Positions 9,122-18,859 of a stretch of 64,000 bases of DNA are shown here, piece by piece. A program made the translations under genes and the position numbers. Where the stretch lies: NCBI RefSeq assembly GCF_014269205.2, contig NZ_JABWRY020000001.1, positions 868,001-932,000 of the forward strand. The letters run 5' to 3'. Origin of the DNA: Pseudomonas kermanshahensis. GTDB taxonomy: Bacteria; Pseudomonadota; Gammaproteobacteria; Pseudomonadales; Pseudomonadaceae. Under the pieces are notes generated by a model. It worked only from the letters and a program-made list of their open reading frames with translations. It did no database searches and was not told where the DNA came from. Positions within the stretch are counted from its first letter, which is position 1, and each line of letters opens with the position of its first letter.

Positions 9122-9541
9122 TTACTTCTTCTTGCTGCCCGCGACGCAGCTGGCGGCGTCAAATGCCTGGTCCATGACTGGCTGGTTGGTCTTGTAGACC
9201 GTGAAGCGATAGACCATGACGGCGCCCTTGGACATCAAGTTGCGGAAGCCGCTGTTACGGCAGACGCTGTCGCCCAACTGGCTGCGTACTTGCTCGGGGT
9301 TTGCCTGCATGCGCTCGGCGTGGCTCTGGCGCACGCTCAGGTGGTTGACCAGCGCCTTGCCTTCGACGGTATAACCCTGGTCGAGGATGTCTTCGTTGAT
9401 GGCGCGCGGCGTGCCGACGCTGCTTTCCGTAGCGACCTTCTGCAGCATCTTGTTCAGGTCGTAGTCCTGTTTGGACGCCGCCTGGGCCGCCAGGGGCAGG
9501 GTGAGCAAAAGGCTCAGGGTCGGGACGATAAGACGCAGCAT
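9122..9541 (-). CDS. PA3611-like quorum-sensing-regulated exported protein
   Basis: The 139-residue protein has a signal peptide (MLRLIVPTLSLLLTLPLAAQA, cleavage after residue 21 or so). Two cysteines in the mature part (in SVCRNSGF and AASCVAGS) could form a disulfide in the periplasm. It resembles P. aeruginosa PA3611, a small secreted protein under quorum-sensing control with a solved structure but no known activity. The start was chosen because AGGAGAG precedes this ATG; a longer frame has no such site. Its stop lies 3 bp from the end of the convergent FitA-like gene. Confidence 0.75.
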   Translation of the reverse strand: MLRLIVPTLSLLLTLPLAAQAASKQDYDLNKMLQKVATESSVGTPRAINEDILDQGYTVEGKALVNHLSVRQSHAERMQANPEQVRSQLGDSVCRNSGFRNLMSKGAVMVYRFTVYKTNQPVMDQAFDAASCVAGSKKK

Positions 9542-9758
9542 GTATCTCTCCTGGTTCAATGACTGGCGGTTTGACATGCGCCGGCAGGTGGCGTTCCCTG
9601 ATGCGCGCTTTTGCGCGCGTCAGGCTCGCCAAAGTGTCGATTATAAGGGGCCAGCCCGTCCCGCTGCACGGCAAATGACGCCTGCTCTGGTAGACTTGCG
9701 TTTTGTGTATCCGAGCCGTCGCAGTGTGCATTTTCAACCTGTTCAAAGGCCTGCCAGC

Positions 9759-10469
9759 ATGAGCCACGCGGTAGCGCGCTTGCGCGCCGAACGCCTGGCC
9801 CGCAGCAACAAGCCGTTCATTGCCCGTGGTTCACGGGCCGTCCGTTGCCCGCATTGCCGGGTCATTGCCAGCCATTGCCTGTGCGCCTGGAAGCCCCGGG
9901 TGCCGGCGGAGTCGGGCGTGTGCCTGCTGATGCACGACACCGAGCCACTGAAGCCGACCAACACCGGTTGGCTGATCGCCGACCTGGTCGAGGACACCTC
10001 GGCCTTCGGCTGGCAGCGTACTGCGGTGGACGACAACCTGCTGGCGCTGCTCGAACAGCCCCACTGGCAGCCCTATATCGTCTTCCCTGGCGAGTTCGTT
10101 GCCCAGGAGCGGGTGGTCAACGAGGTGGTGCGCGAACCCGGCAAGCGGCCGTTGTTCATCCTGCTCGACGCCACCTGGACCGAGGCGCGCAAGATGTTCC
10201 GCAAGAGCCCCTACCTGGACCGCTTCCCGGTGTTGAGCCTGGAGGCCGAGCAGATGTCGCGCTACCGCCTGCGCCGTTCCAAACGTGACGATCACTTCTG
10301 CACGGCGGAAGTGGCGGCCATGTGCCTGGAGCTGGCCGGCGACCAGCGCGCCTCCCAGGCCCTGGACGCTTACCTGGACGTGTTCAGCCTGCACTACCTG
10401 AGCGCTAAGCGGCATTTGCCGCTGGATGAACAGGACGACGCGCATCAGCGTTTGCATACCTTCCTATAG
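9759..10469 (+). CDS. tapT: tRNA-uridine aminocarboxypropyltransferase (DTW domain, TapT/YfiP)
   Basis: The 236-residue protein belongs to the DTW-domain family. Characterised members transfer the 3-amino-3-carboxypropyl group of S-adenosylmethionine to U47 of tRNA (acp3U). A zinc-knuckle-like CPHCRVIASHCLC motif stands near residue 30. The family motif appears as LLDATWTEARKMF near residue 143, with DATW in place of canonical DxTW. A YRLRRSKRDDHFCTAE segment follows, as in TapT. Length agrees with E. coli TapT. The ATG at 9759 was preferred over an upstream extension of poor composition. It is a single gene. Confidence 0.87.
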   Translation: MSHAVARLRAERLARSNKPFIARGSRAVRCPHCRVIASHCLCAWKPRVPAESGVCLLMHDTEPLKPTNTGWLIADLVEDTSAFGWQRTAVDDNLLALLEQPHWQPYIVFPGEFVAQERVVNEVVREPGKRPLFILLDATWTEARKMFRKSPYLDRFPVLSLEAEQMSRYRLRRSKRDDHFCTAEVAAMCLELAGDQRASQALDAYLDVFSLHYLSAKRHLPLDEQDDAHQRLHTFL

Positions 10470-10691
10470 TCCAAGGGGCAGTCGGGCCGGTTTGGTTCAT
10501 AATGTCGGGGCTGGCAGCCAGGGTGGGCGAGTGCGGCAGGGCAATTGGCTTGACCACCCCGACCGTGCTCGGCATCCTTGGCGCCGATTCGGGCACGCCG
10601 AAGGTGCCGTTACCCCGGACTTCGCCGTGCCTTTCCGCCAAGCGCCCTTACTACCCCGCAGCGCCTGGCACAGAACAGGATCCTTAGATCG

Positions 10692-11342
10692 ATGGCCACT
10701 TACGAAATCCTGATTGCCGATGACCACCCACTGTTTCGTGGCGCCCTGCGCCAGGCTGTTACCCTCGGCCTTGGCGCTGATGTACGCCTGGTTGAAGTGG
10801 CGAGCATTGCCGAACTGGAAACCCGACTGAGCGAAAAAGCCGACTGGGATCTGGTCCTGCTGGACCTGAACATGCCGGGCGCCTACGGGTTCTCCGGGCT
10901 GGTCCTGCTGCGTGGGCAATACCCGCAGATCCCCGTGGTCATGGTGTCGGCGCAGGAAGAGGCAGCCGTCGTGGTGAAGTCTCGCGAGTTTGGTGCCAGT
11001 GGTTTCATTCCCAAATCCAGCCCGCTGGAAGTGATTCAGGACGCCGTGCGCAAGGTGTTGGACGGTGAGGTCTGGTGGCCGCCGCAAGCCTTCGAGAAAG
11101 TCGACGTTTCGGCTGAAGCCAAAGCGGCCAGCGAAGGGCTGGCCAGCCTCACGCCGCAGCAGTTCCGCGTGCTGACCATGGTCTGCGAAGGTTTGCTGAA
11201 CAAGCAGATCGCCTATGAGCTGAGTGTCTCGGAGGCCACCATCAAGGCCCACGTGACGGCGATTTTCCGCAAGCTGGGCGTGCGCACCCGCACCCAGGCG
11301 GCCTTGCTTCTGCAACAACTTGAATCGGTTGCAAGCCACTAA
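10692..11342 (+). CDS. erdR: LuxR-family response regulator ErdR/CrbR
   Basis: The 216-residue protein has an N-terminal receiver domain (DDHPLFRGAL opening; phospho-acceptor Asp in LLDLNMPGA near residue 58) and a C-terminal LuxR helix-turn-helix (LTPQQFRVLTM to TIKAHVTAIFRKLGV). Gene order with dgkA, finR and fpr and the sequence opening match P. aeruginosa PA3604 (ErdR) and its P. putida orthologue CrbR. This regulator activates acetyl-CoA synthetase and other genes of ethanol/acetate use. Its sensor is CrbS/MxtR, encoded at the right edge of this window. There is no kinase gene next to it. Confidence 0.9.
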   Translation: MATYEILIADDHPLFRGALRQAVTLGLGADVRLVEVASIAELETRLSEKADWDLVLLDLNMPGAYGFSGLVLLRGQYPQIPVVMVSAQEEAAVVVKSREFGASGFIPKSSPLEVIQDAVRKVLDGEVWWPPQAFEKVDVSAEAKAASEGLASLTPQQFRVLTMVCEGLLNKQIAYELSVSEATIKAHVTAIFRKLGVRTRTQAALLLQQLESVASH

Positions 11343-11415
11343 CTGGCTGCTTCTTCACGCTTTTTTGACCCCAGCTGGACTAGTCTGCCGGCCTTTCATC
11401 GGTGAAGTGACGCAC

Positions 11416-11778
11416 ATGTCGCCATTCAAAGGCCAGACCGGCCTCAAACGTATCTTCAACGCCGCCGGCTATTCGCTGGACGGCTTGCGCGCCGCCTTCA
11501 AGGGCGAGGCCGCGTTCCGTCAGCTGGTACTGCTCAATGTGCTGCTGATCCCGACCGCCTTCTGGCTGCCGGTCAGCCGCGCGGAGCGGGCGATCATGAT
11601 CGCGGTGTGCCTGCTGGGCTTGATCGTCGAGCTTTTCAACTCGGCGGTAGAGGCTGCCATCGACCGTATTTCGCTTGAGCGTCACCCCTTGTCGAAAAAC
11701 GCCAAGGACATGGGCAGCGCCGCGCAGTTGGTGGCGCTCACCATGGTTGCGCTGGTCTGGGGCGTGATTCTGCTCTAG
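11416..11778 (+). CDS. dgkA: Diacylglycerol kinase
   Basis: The 120-residue integral membrane enzyme phosphorylates diacylglycerol in lipid turnover. It has the compact three-helix DgkA layout: an amphipathic N-terminus, transmembrane segments near residues 35-50, 55-72 and 100-118, and the signature ELFNSAVEAAIDR. The ATG at 11416 gives the usual length. It is about 70 bp after erdR. Its stop codon interlocks with that of convergent finR in a shared CTAG. Confidence 0.94.
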   Translation: MSPFKGQTGLKRIFNAAGYSLDGLRAAFKGEAAFRQLVLLNVLLIPTAFWLPVSRAERAIMIAVCLLGLIVELFNSAVEAAIDRISLERHPLSKNAKDMGSAAQLVALTMVALVWGVILL

Positions 11779-12701
11779 GCAATAGGCGGTAGCACAATCT
11801 CATCACTGCGGGTGAAGCCCGCGGTGAAGTTGCGGCATAGCTCCAGAAACTCGCGCATGGCCGAGGTCTGGTACTTCTGCTTGTGCCAAATGAAATAGAA
11901 CTGACGCATCAGGTCCAGCTCCGGGGTTTCGACCGGTACCAGGCTGCCGCGGCGGAAGGCATCGCGCAGGGCCAGGCGCGAAATGCAGCCGATGCCCAGG
12001 CCAGATTCCACTGCACGCTTGATGGCCTCGGTGTGTTCGAGCTCCAGGCGAATGTTGAGGTTGGCGCGGTGGTGGCGCATGGCTTGGTCAAAGGTCAGGC
12101 GCGTGCCGGAGCCTTGCTCGCGAAGGATCCAGGCCTCCTGCGACAACGTCTGAATGTTCGCGCTGCCCAGCGTTGCCAGTGGGTGCTGGGGCGCGCAGAA
12201 CACGACCAGCTCGTCTTCGACCCAAGGCTGAACCTCCAGGTCCGGGTGGTTGCAATCACCTTCGATCAGACCCAGATCAATTTCGTAATGGGCGACCTGT
12301 TGCACAATATGCGCAGTGTTCTGCACATGCAGCTTGACCTGGCTTTCCGGGTGCACCTGCATGAAGCTGCCGATCAGCAGGGTCGCCAGGTAGTTGCCGA
12401 TGGTCAGCGTGGCGCCCACCGCCAGCGAGCCGAAGGCGGACTTGCCGTTGAGCAGGTCTTCGATTTCCTTGGCCTGGTCGAGCAGGGCGACAGCCTGTGG
12501 CAGCAGCTGATGGCCCAGGGCGTTCAGGCTCAGGCGTTTACCGGCGCGATCGAACAGCTGGCAGCTGGATTGGCGCTCGAGTTCGGTGATGGACGTGCTG
12601 GCGGCCGACTGCGAGAGCGCAAGCAGGCCAGCGGCCCGAGAGACGCTTTGATGCTGGGCTACGGCGACGAACACCTGAAGCTGACGGAGAGTGAATCGCA
12701 T
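11775..12701 (-). CDS. finR: LysR-type regulator FinR
   Basis: The 308-residue protein has an N-terminal winged helix-turn-helix (MRFTLRQLQVFVAVAQHQSVSRAAGLLALSQ) and a LysR effector-binding domain. It lies divergent to fpr. In P. putida FinR activates fpr in response to redox and ferredoxin-reductase demand, and here the shared intergenic region holds phased half-sites. No Shine-Dalgarno sequence is visible before the ATG, and one half-site overlaps the start codon, so translation start or autoregulation may be unusual. Its 3' end overlaps dgkA by 4 bp tail to tail. Confidence 0.9.
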   Translation of the reverse strand: MRFTLRQLQVFVAVAQHQSVSRAAGLLALSQSAASTSITELERQSSCQLFDRAGKRLSLNALGHQLLPQAVALLDQAKEIEDLLNGKSAFGSLAVGATLTIGNYLATLLIGSFMQVHPESQVKLHVQNTAHIVQQVAHYEIDLGLIEGDCNHPDLEVQPWVEDELVVFCAPQHPLATLGSANIQTLSQEAWILREQGSGTRLTFDQAMRHHRANLNIRLELEHTEAIKRAVESGLGIGCISRLALRDAFRRGSLVPVETPELDLMRQFYFIWHKQKYQTSAMREFLELCRNFTAGFTRSDEIVLPPIA

Positions 12702-12767
12702 ATCTATATAACCGATAACACATATCTTGATAATTCAGTTAACAGATATTGTCGCTGCCCCTAAACT
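12700..12767. promoter_or_regulatory. finR-fpr control region: three phased half-sites and the fpr promoter
   Basis: ATATCT occurs at 12700-12705 and 12722-12727, and its complement AGATAT at 12744-12749. Their start points are exactly 22 bp apart, about two helical turns. The last two form an inverted repeat. An fpr promoter is visible as TTAACA (12739-12744), a 17-bp spacer and TAAACT (12762-12767), so the right half-site abuts the -35 as expected for a LysR activator. Assignment to FinR is inferred from position. Confidence 0.65.
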
Positions 12768-12821
12768 ATCGCGCAACTGCGCGTCTTGCGCGCGCTGCGT
12801 CTTTCTTCAGGAGCCCCATCG

Positions 12822-13601
12822 ATGAGCAACATGAACCACGAACGTGTCCTCAGTGTGCACCACTGGAACGACACCCTGTTCAGCTTCAAGTGCACCCGTG
12901 ATCCGGGCTTGCGCTTCGAGAACGGTCAGTTCGTGATGATCGGCCTGCAGCAGGAAAGCGGCCGCCCGCTCATGCGCGCCTATTCCATCGCCTCGCCGAA
13001 CTGGGAAGAGCACCTGGAATTCTTCAGCATCAAGGTGCCGGACGGCCCGCTGACTTCCCAGTTGCAGCACCTGAAGGAAGGCGACGAGATCATCATCAGC
13101 AAGAAGCCTACCGGCACCCTGGTCCTCGACGACCTGAACCCGGGCAAGCACCTGTACCTGCTGAGCACCGGCACTGGCCTGGCGCCGTTCATGAGCGTCA
13201 TCCAGGACCCGGAAACCTACGAGCGCTTCGAAAAAGTGATCCTCGTTCACGGCGTGCGTTACGTGAACGAAGTGGCCTATCGCGAGTTCATCACCGAGCA
13301 CCTGCCGCAGAACGAGTTCTTCGGTGAGTCGGTGCGTGACAAGCTGATCTACTACCCGACCGTGACCCGCGAGCCGTTCGAGAACCAGGGCCGCCTGACC
13401 GACCTGATGCGCAGCGGCAAGCTGTTCAGCGACATCGGCCTGCCGCCGATCAACCCGCAGGATGACCGTGCGATGATCTGCGGTAGCCCAAGCATGCTGG
13501 ACGAAACCAGCGAAGTGCTCGACAGCTTCGGCCTGAAAGTCTCTGCCCGCATGCGCGAGCCGGGTGACTACCTGATCGAGCGCGCCTTCGTCGAGAAGTA
13601 A
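12822..13601 (+). CDS. fpr: Ferredoxin--NADP+ reductase
   Basis: The 259-residue flavoenzyme exchanges electrons between NADPH and ferredoxin or flavodoxin. FAD contacts are RAYSIASPNWEE near residue 52, which includes the RxYS motif. The NADP part has STGTGLAPFMS near residue 115 and CGSPSMLDE near 220. The C-terminus ends VEK. The length fits the bacterial subclass. The start ATG has AGGAGC 10 bp upstream. It is divergent from its likely regulator finR. FdxA at the left of the window is one candidate partner by general function. Confidence 0.96.
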   Translation: MSNMNHERVLSVHHWNDTLFSFKCTRDPGLRFENGQFVMIGLQQESGRPLMRAYSIASPNWEEHLEFFSIKVPDGPLTSQLQHLKEGDEIIISKKPTGTLVLDDLNPGKHLYLLSTGTGLAPFMSVIQDPETYERFEKVILVHGVRYVNEVAYREFITEHLPQNEFFGESVRDKLIYYPTVTREPFENQGRLTDLMRSGKLFSDIGLPPINPQDDRAMICGSPSMLDETSEVLDSFGLKVSARMREPGDYLIERAFVEK

Positions 13602-13630
13602 CCCGCCGTTAAGGTTCATCAGCTGGAATT

Positions 13631-13728
13631 GGGGCTGCTGCGCAGCCCATCGCAGGCAAGCCAGCTCCTACAGGATCGCACATACCTGTAGGAGCTGGCT
13701 TGCCTGCGATGGGCCGCGCAGCGGCCCC
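13631..13728. repeat. REP pair (GTAGGAGCTGGCTTG type, long arms)
   Basis: Facing copies of about 44 bp at 13631-13674 and 13685-13728 contain CCTGTAGGAGCTGGCTTGCC and extend into a GGGGC-rich stem. The spacer is only 10 bp. It lies between convergent fpr and sprT. Confidence 0.88.
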
Positions 13729-13743
13729 CTTGGCCTGTCTGGC

Positions 13744-14238
13744 CTATTCGACACGCGTCTCGCCGCTGTATTCCAATATCGCCCGACACCGCCTGCACAG
13801 GTAGCGCCGCCCCTGGCGCACCAGCTTGTGCCGCTGCGCAGTAAACGGAAAGTCGCTCTGCGGGCAGGGGCAGCGGTAGATGTAGCGCGTGACCACCCGC
13901 CGTTGCACTGCGTAGTTATGGCAGCGGTTGGGCGGCAATTCATACACCCCGCGCATGATCAATTGCCATTCCTCGCCATGGGCCTGGATGCGCTCGCCAA
14001 ACAGTTGGTGAGCCACCAGGTGCGCCACCTCGTGGGCCACGGTCTGGCGCAGGAAGTCCTCTTGGTTTTCGCGGTACAACTGCAGGTTGAAGCGCAGCAG
14101 GTTCTCGTGCAGGTGAGCGACGCCGGCCTTCTGGCCGCGCAGCTTGAAGCTGATTTCCGGGCGCGGGAAGGGGCGTTTGAAGAAGGTTTCGGCTTGCTGG
14201 TAACAGGTTTCGACGCGTTGTTTGAGCAGCTCGGGCAT
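13744..14238 (-). CDS. sprT: SprT-family zinc metalloprotease
   Basis: The 164-residue protein has the zinc metalloprotease motif HEVAHLVAHQ near residue 69 and a C-terminal zinc ribbon built from CPCPQSD and CRRCRAIL. This is the SprT-like layout, related to the protease domain of eukaryotic SPRTN. Its bacterial role is not well defined. The chosen ATG gives the family start MPELLKQRVE; an upstream ATG closer to AGGAG-like sequence cannot be excluded. It is convergent with fpr across a REP pair. Confidence 0.9.
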   Translation of the reverse strand: MPELLKQRVETCYQQAETFFKRPFPRPEISFKLRGQKAGVAHLHENLLRFNLQLYRENQEDFLRQTVAHEVAHLVAHQLFGERIQAHGEEWQLIMRGVYELPPNRCHNYAVQRRVVTRYIYRCPCPQSDFPFTAQRHKLVRQGRRYLCRRCRAILEYSGETRVE

Positions 14239-14377
14239 GGCGGGGTAATTCTCCTGACCAGGCATTATGCCGCAAGCCCTGGCGGCTTGCCGAGCCACCG
14301 GTCAGCACACAGCCAGAAGCCGCCTTGCGGCGGCCTCTGACTTGATGCCCCAGTGTTGGTTCTGTGTAGTTATCGCG

Positions 14378-14977
14378 CTAGTTGGTATAGACGGGCCCCA
14401 CGCCCAGTCCCCAGATGATCACGGTAGCGGCCATGATCGCTACCAGCACCACAAGGCCCACCGCCAGCACCGAGCTGGAAAACAGGAAGCCTTCATCGGA
14501 CGGAATGTTCATGAACGTCGGCAAGCCGACATACAGCAGGTACACGGTATAACAAATGGCTGCAGTGCCGATCAGCATGCCCAGCCACAGGTGCGGGTAA
14601 AGGGCTGCCAAGCCGCCAAGGAACAACGGGGTGGCGGTGTAGGTGGCAAAGGCAATGCACTGCGCCATGGAGGGGTTGGCATCGTAGGTGCGGGCCATCC
14701 AGTGGATGAACGCGCCCATCACCGCCACCCCGGCGAGCATCGCTAGGTAGGACATGATGCTCATCCAGATTGCGCTTTCCATGGTCAGCATCACTGCCGG
14801 CCGGTCGCCAATCACCCAGCCCACCTGGGTAGTACCGATGAATGCGGAAACGGCAGGGATCGCCGCCAGGATCAAGGTGTGCGTCAGGTACATGTGGCTG
14901 ATGGTTTCTTCTTCGCCACGAATCTCCCGCCACTCCTGATCGGGATGGGTAAACAGCCCCACAACGTGATGAATCAT
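14378..14977 (-). CDS. Yip1-family membrane protein
   Basis: The 199-residue protein begins with a conserved soluble segment (MIHHVVGLFTHPDQEWREI, with EEE after it) followed by five hydrophobic helices. The opening FTHPDQEW and the helix layout are typical of bacterial Yip1-domain proteins, whose function is unknown. GAGGAG lies 9 bp before the ATG. It is a single gene, divergent from ttcA. Confidence 0.8.
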   Translation of the reverse strand: MIHHVVGLFTHPDQEWREIRGEEETISHMYLTHTLILAAIPAVSAFIGTTQVGWVIGDRPAVMLTMESAIWMSIMSYLAMLAGVAVMGAFIHWMARTYDANPSMAQCIAFATYTATPLFLGGLAALYPHLWLGMLIGTAAICYTVYLLYVGLPTFMNIPSDEGFLFSSSVLAVGLVVLVAIMAATVIIWGLGVGPVYTN

Positions 14978-15239
14978 GCCGATCACTCCTCTCAATGTTG
15001 CCAAACGCCCCCCAGATGGAGCGCAAGCGGCCCGAGGCCCGAACACCGATGCAAGCGGTAATATGGCCTTATGTCGCAGTATAGGAAGCGGTTACCGGCA
15101 CAAACCGTGCTTTTTAGAGCAAATTGCGCTGTCAGGCGTGCTGTTGATTACAACGAAGTCTTTATCGGAATGCCTACAGCGCCGCGTAGTTTGTGCGTAA
15201 AATAGCCGGCTTTTGTCACACCTCGCGGATCCAAGCGCT

Positions 15240-16064
15240 ATGGGCACCCTCTCGGTCAACCAGAACAAACTGCAAAAACGCCTGCGTCGTCTCGCCGGCG
15301 AAGCCATCACCGACTTCAACATGATCGAGGATGGCGACAAGGTCATGGTCTGCCTGTCCGGCGGCAAGGACAGCTACACCATGCTCGACGTTCTGTTGCA
15401 CCTGCAGAAGGTGGCACCGATCAAGTTCGAGATCGTGGCGGTGAACATGGACCAGAAGCAGCCGGGCTTCCCCGAGCACGTGCTGCCGGCCTACCTCAAG
15501 GAGTTGGGCGTCGAGTACCACATCGTCGAGAAAGACACCTACTCGGTGGTCAAGGAACTGGTGCCCGAGGGCAAGACCACCTGCTCGCTGTGCTCGCGCC
15601 TGCGCCGTGGCACCCTGTACACCTTCGCCGACGAAATCGGCGCGACCAAAATGGCCCTGGGGCACCACCGCGACGACATCGTCGAGACGTTCTTCCTCAA
15701 CATGTTCTTCAACGGCTCGCTCAAGGGCATGCCGCCCAAGCTGCGTGCCGACGATGGCCGTAACGTGGTGATTCGCCCGTTGGCCTACTGCAGCGAGAAG
15801 GACATCCAGGCCTACTCGGACATGCGTGAATTCCCGATCATCCCGTGCAACCTGTGCGGCTCGCAAGAGAACCTGCAGCGCCAGGTGGTCAAGGACATGC
15901 TGGTGGAGTGGGAGCGCAAACACCCGGGCCGTACCGAGAGCATCTTCCGCGCGCTGCAGAACGTCGCGCCGTCGCAGTTGGCAGACCGCAACCTGTTCGA
16001 CTTCACCAGCCTGAAGATCGACGAAAACGCCACGCCGCGTTTCCTCGATGTGCTGAACATCTGA
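15240..16064 (+). CDS. ttcA: tRNA 2-thiocytidine biosynthesis protein TtcA
   Basis: The 274-residue ATP-dependent enzyme thiolates cytidine 32 in tRNA. It has the PP-loop motif SGGKDS near residue 45. The pairs CSLC and CNLC supply cysteines for the iron-sulfur cluster that TtcA uses. The start ATG giving [15 protein letters not shown] is the usual pseudomonad start; a GTG 27 bp upstream is less likely. The next gene begins 5 bp after the stop, so the two are probably cotranscribed. Confidence 0.95.
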   Translation: MGTLSVNQNKLQKRLRRLAGEAITDFNMIEDGDKVMVCLSGGKDSYTMLDVLLHLQKVAPIKFEIVAVNMDQKQPGFPEHVLPAYLKELGVEYHIVEKDTYSVVKELVPEGKTTCSLCSRLRRGTLYTFADEIGATKMALGHHRDDIVETFFLNMFFNGSLKGMPPKLRADDGRNVVIRPLAYCSEKDIQAYSDMREFPIIPCNLCGSQENLQRQVVKDMLVEWERKHPGRTESIFRALQNVAPSQLADRNLFDFTSLKIDENATPRFLDVLNI

Positions 16065-16068
16065 CCCC

Positions 16069-16740
16069 ATGCGCGATTATCAGTGGCTGCATGAGTACTG
16101 CCTGAACCGCTTCGGCTCGGCCCAGGCCCTCGAGGCCTTTCTGCCGCAGCCACGCACGCCTGCGCAACTGCGCGACATCAGCGACGACCGCTACCTGTCG
16201 ACCCTGGCCCTGCGTGTGTTCCGCGCCGGGCTCAAGCACAGCCTGGTGGATGCCAAATGGCCGGCGTTCGAGCAGGTGTTCTTCGGTTTCGACCCGGAGA
16301 AGGTGGTGCTGATGAGCGCCGAGCACTTGGAGCGGTTGATGCAGGACGAGCGCATCATCCGCCACTTGGGCAAGCTCAAGAGCGTGCCGCGCAATGCGCA
16401 GATGGTGCTGGATGTGGCGAAGGAAATGGGCAGTTTCGGTGCGTTCATCGCCGATTGGCCGGTGACCGATATCGTCGGCCTGTGGAAGTACCTGGCCAAG
16501 CATGGCAACCAGCTGGGTGGCCTATCGGCGCCGCGGTTCTTGCGCATGGTCGGCAAGGACACGTTTATCCCGACCGAGGATATGGCGGCAGCGTTGATTG
16601 CGCAAAAAGTGATCGACAAACAGCCGACCAGCCAGCGTGACCTGGCGTTGGTGCAGCAGGCGTTCAACCAGTGGCATGCCGAGAGTGGGCGACCCCTGTG
16701 CCAGCTTTCGGTGATGCTGGCGCATACCGTCAACCACTGA
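16069..16740 (+). CDS. DNA-3-methyladenine glycosylase I family protein (divergent Tag)
   Basis: The 223-residue protein matches the adenine-glycosylase (Tag) family in its central helices: LALRVFRAGLKHSLVDAKWPAFEQVFFGFDPEKV corresponds to the helix-hairpin-helix region that flips alkylated bases. It lacks the N-terminal cysteine and the C-terminal His/Cys set that hold zinc in E. coli Tag, and is about 35 residues longer. The activity is therefore inferred, not certain. It starts 5 bp after ttcA, and the two are likely one transcript. Confidence 0.75.
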   Translation: MRDYQWLHEYCLNRFGSAQALEAFLPQPRTPAQLRDISDDRYLSTLALRVFRAGLKHSLVDAKWPAFEQVFFGFDPEKVVLMSAEHLERLMQDERIIRHLGKLKSVPRNAQMVLDVAKEMGSFGAFIADWPVTDIVGLWKYLAKHGNQLGGLSAPRFLRMVGKDTFIPTEDMAAALIAQKVIDKQPTSQRDLALVQQAFNQWHAESGRPLCQLSVMLAHTVNH

Positions 16741-16764
16741 GATTGTCGGGGCGACGCGGTCTCT

Positions 16765-16807
16765 GTGGGAGCGGGCTTGTCCCGCGAAGGGGCTGCAAAG
16801 CAGCCCC
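16765..16807. repeat. Single REP element
   Basis: One copy of the GTGGGAGCGGGCTTG type with a following GGGGCTGC-AAA-GCAGCCCC stem. It lies between convergent genes and may terminate transcription. Unlike most others here, it has no facing partner. Confidence 0.75.
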
Positions 16808-16812
16808 CTGAA

Positions 16813-18174
<1,362 letters not shown>

Positions 18175-18259
18175 GTCGGGTCGCATCCAGCTGGGTGTGG
18201 CGGCTATTCTAACCGCAGCGACTGAACCATTTGCTTGAAACTTCGAGAAGGATTGACCC

Positions 18260-18724
18260 ATGGCAAGGCGTTTGGCAGCAGTACTGGCCATCACCGCGGG
18301 CCTGTTGCTCGGTGGTTGCGGTGCCGACTACGGCGTGGACCAACACGGCAATACGGTAAAGGCCGAGCAGATCGAGGGGCACTGGGTAGTGCTCAACTAT
18401 TGGGCCGAATGGTGCGGACCGTGCCGTACCGAAATCCCTGAGTTGAATGCGGCGGCCAAGCAATGGGCGGCCGAGGGGATCAAGGTGGTCGGGGTGAACT
18501 TCGATGGCTTGCAGGGCCAGGACCTTAAGCAGGCGGCGGACACCCTGGGCATCGGCTTTACCGTGCTGGCGCAGGACCCGGCCGAGCGTTACGAGCTGCC
18601 CCGCAGCGAGGCGCTGCCGGTGACCTACATCATCGATGACAAGGGCAAGGTGCGTGAGCAACTGATGGGTGAGCAGACCCTGGAAGGGCTGCAGGCCAAG
18701 ATCAAGGCCCTGAAGGGCGCATGA
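18260..18724 (+). CDS. TlpA-like thioredoxin-fold lipoprotein
   Basis: The 154-residue protein has a lipobox (LLGGC, lipid-bearing C20) and a thioredoxin active site WCGPC with C52 and C55. A cis-proline segment (EALPVTYIID) follows near residue 120. This is the TlpA/ResA layout, a periplasmic reductant of disulfides or an assistant in cytochrome maturation. The GEQTLEG tail is common in the family. It is divergent from arsC; the client protein is unknown. Confidence 0.88.
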   Translation: MARRLAAVLAITAGLLLGGCGADYGVDQHGNTVKAEQIEGHWVVLNYWAEWCGPCRTEIPELNAAAKQWAAEGIKVVGVNFDGLQGQDLKQAADTLGIGFTVLAQDPAERYELPRSEALPVTYIIDDKGKVREQLMGEQTLEGLQAKIKALKGA

Positions 18725-18732
18725 TGCCAGTT

Positions 18733-18851
18733 GGGGCTGCTTTGCAGCCCTTCGCGGCACAAGGCCGCTCCTACAGGTGACCGCGTCATCCCAGCGTACG
18801 CGGTTACCTGTAGGAGCGGCCTTGTGCCGCGAAGGGCCGCAGAGCGGCCCC
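18733..18851. repeat. REP pair (GTAGGAGCGGCC type, long arms)
   Basis: Two facing copies of about 46 bp with the core CCTGTAGGAGCGGCCTTG and an outer GGGGCTGC stem. The element starts 9 bp after the TlpA-like stop and ends 9 bp before the stop of the convergent META-domain gene, so it fills the whole gap. Confidence 0.88.
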
Positions 18852-18859
18852 GGCAGCCC

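Noticed and set aside
15047..15239. A possible Anr/FNR box before ttcA (TTGATTACAACG)
   Set aside because: Only one half resembles TTGAT; the ATCAA half is missing.
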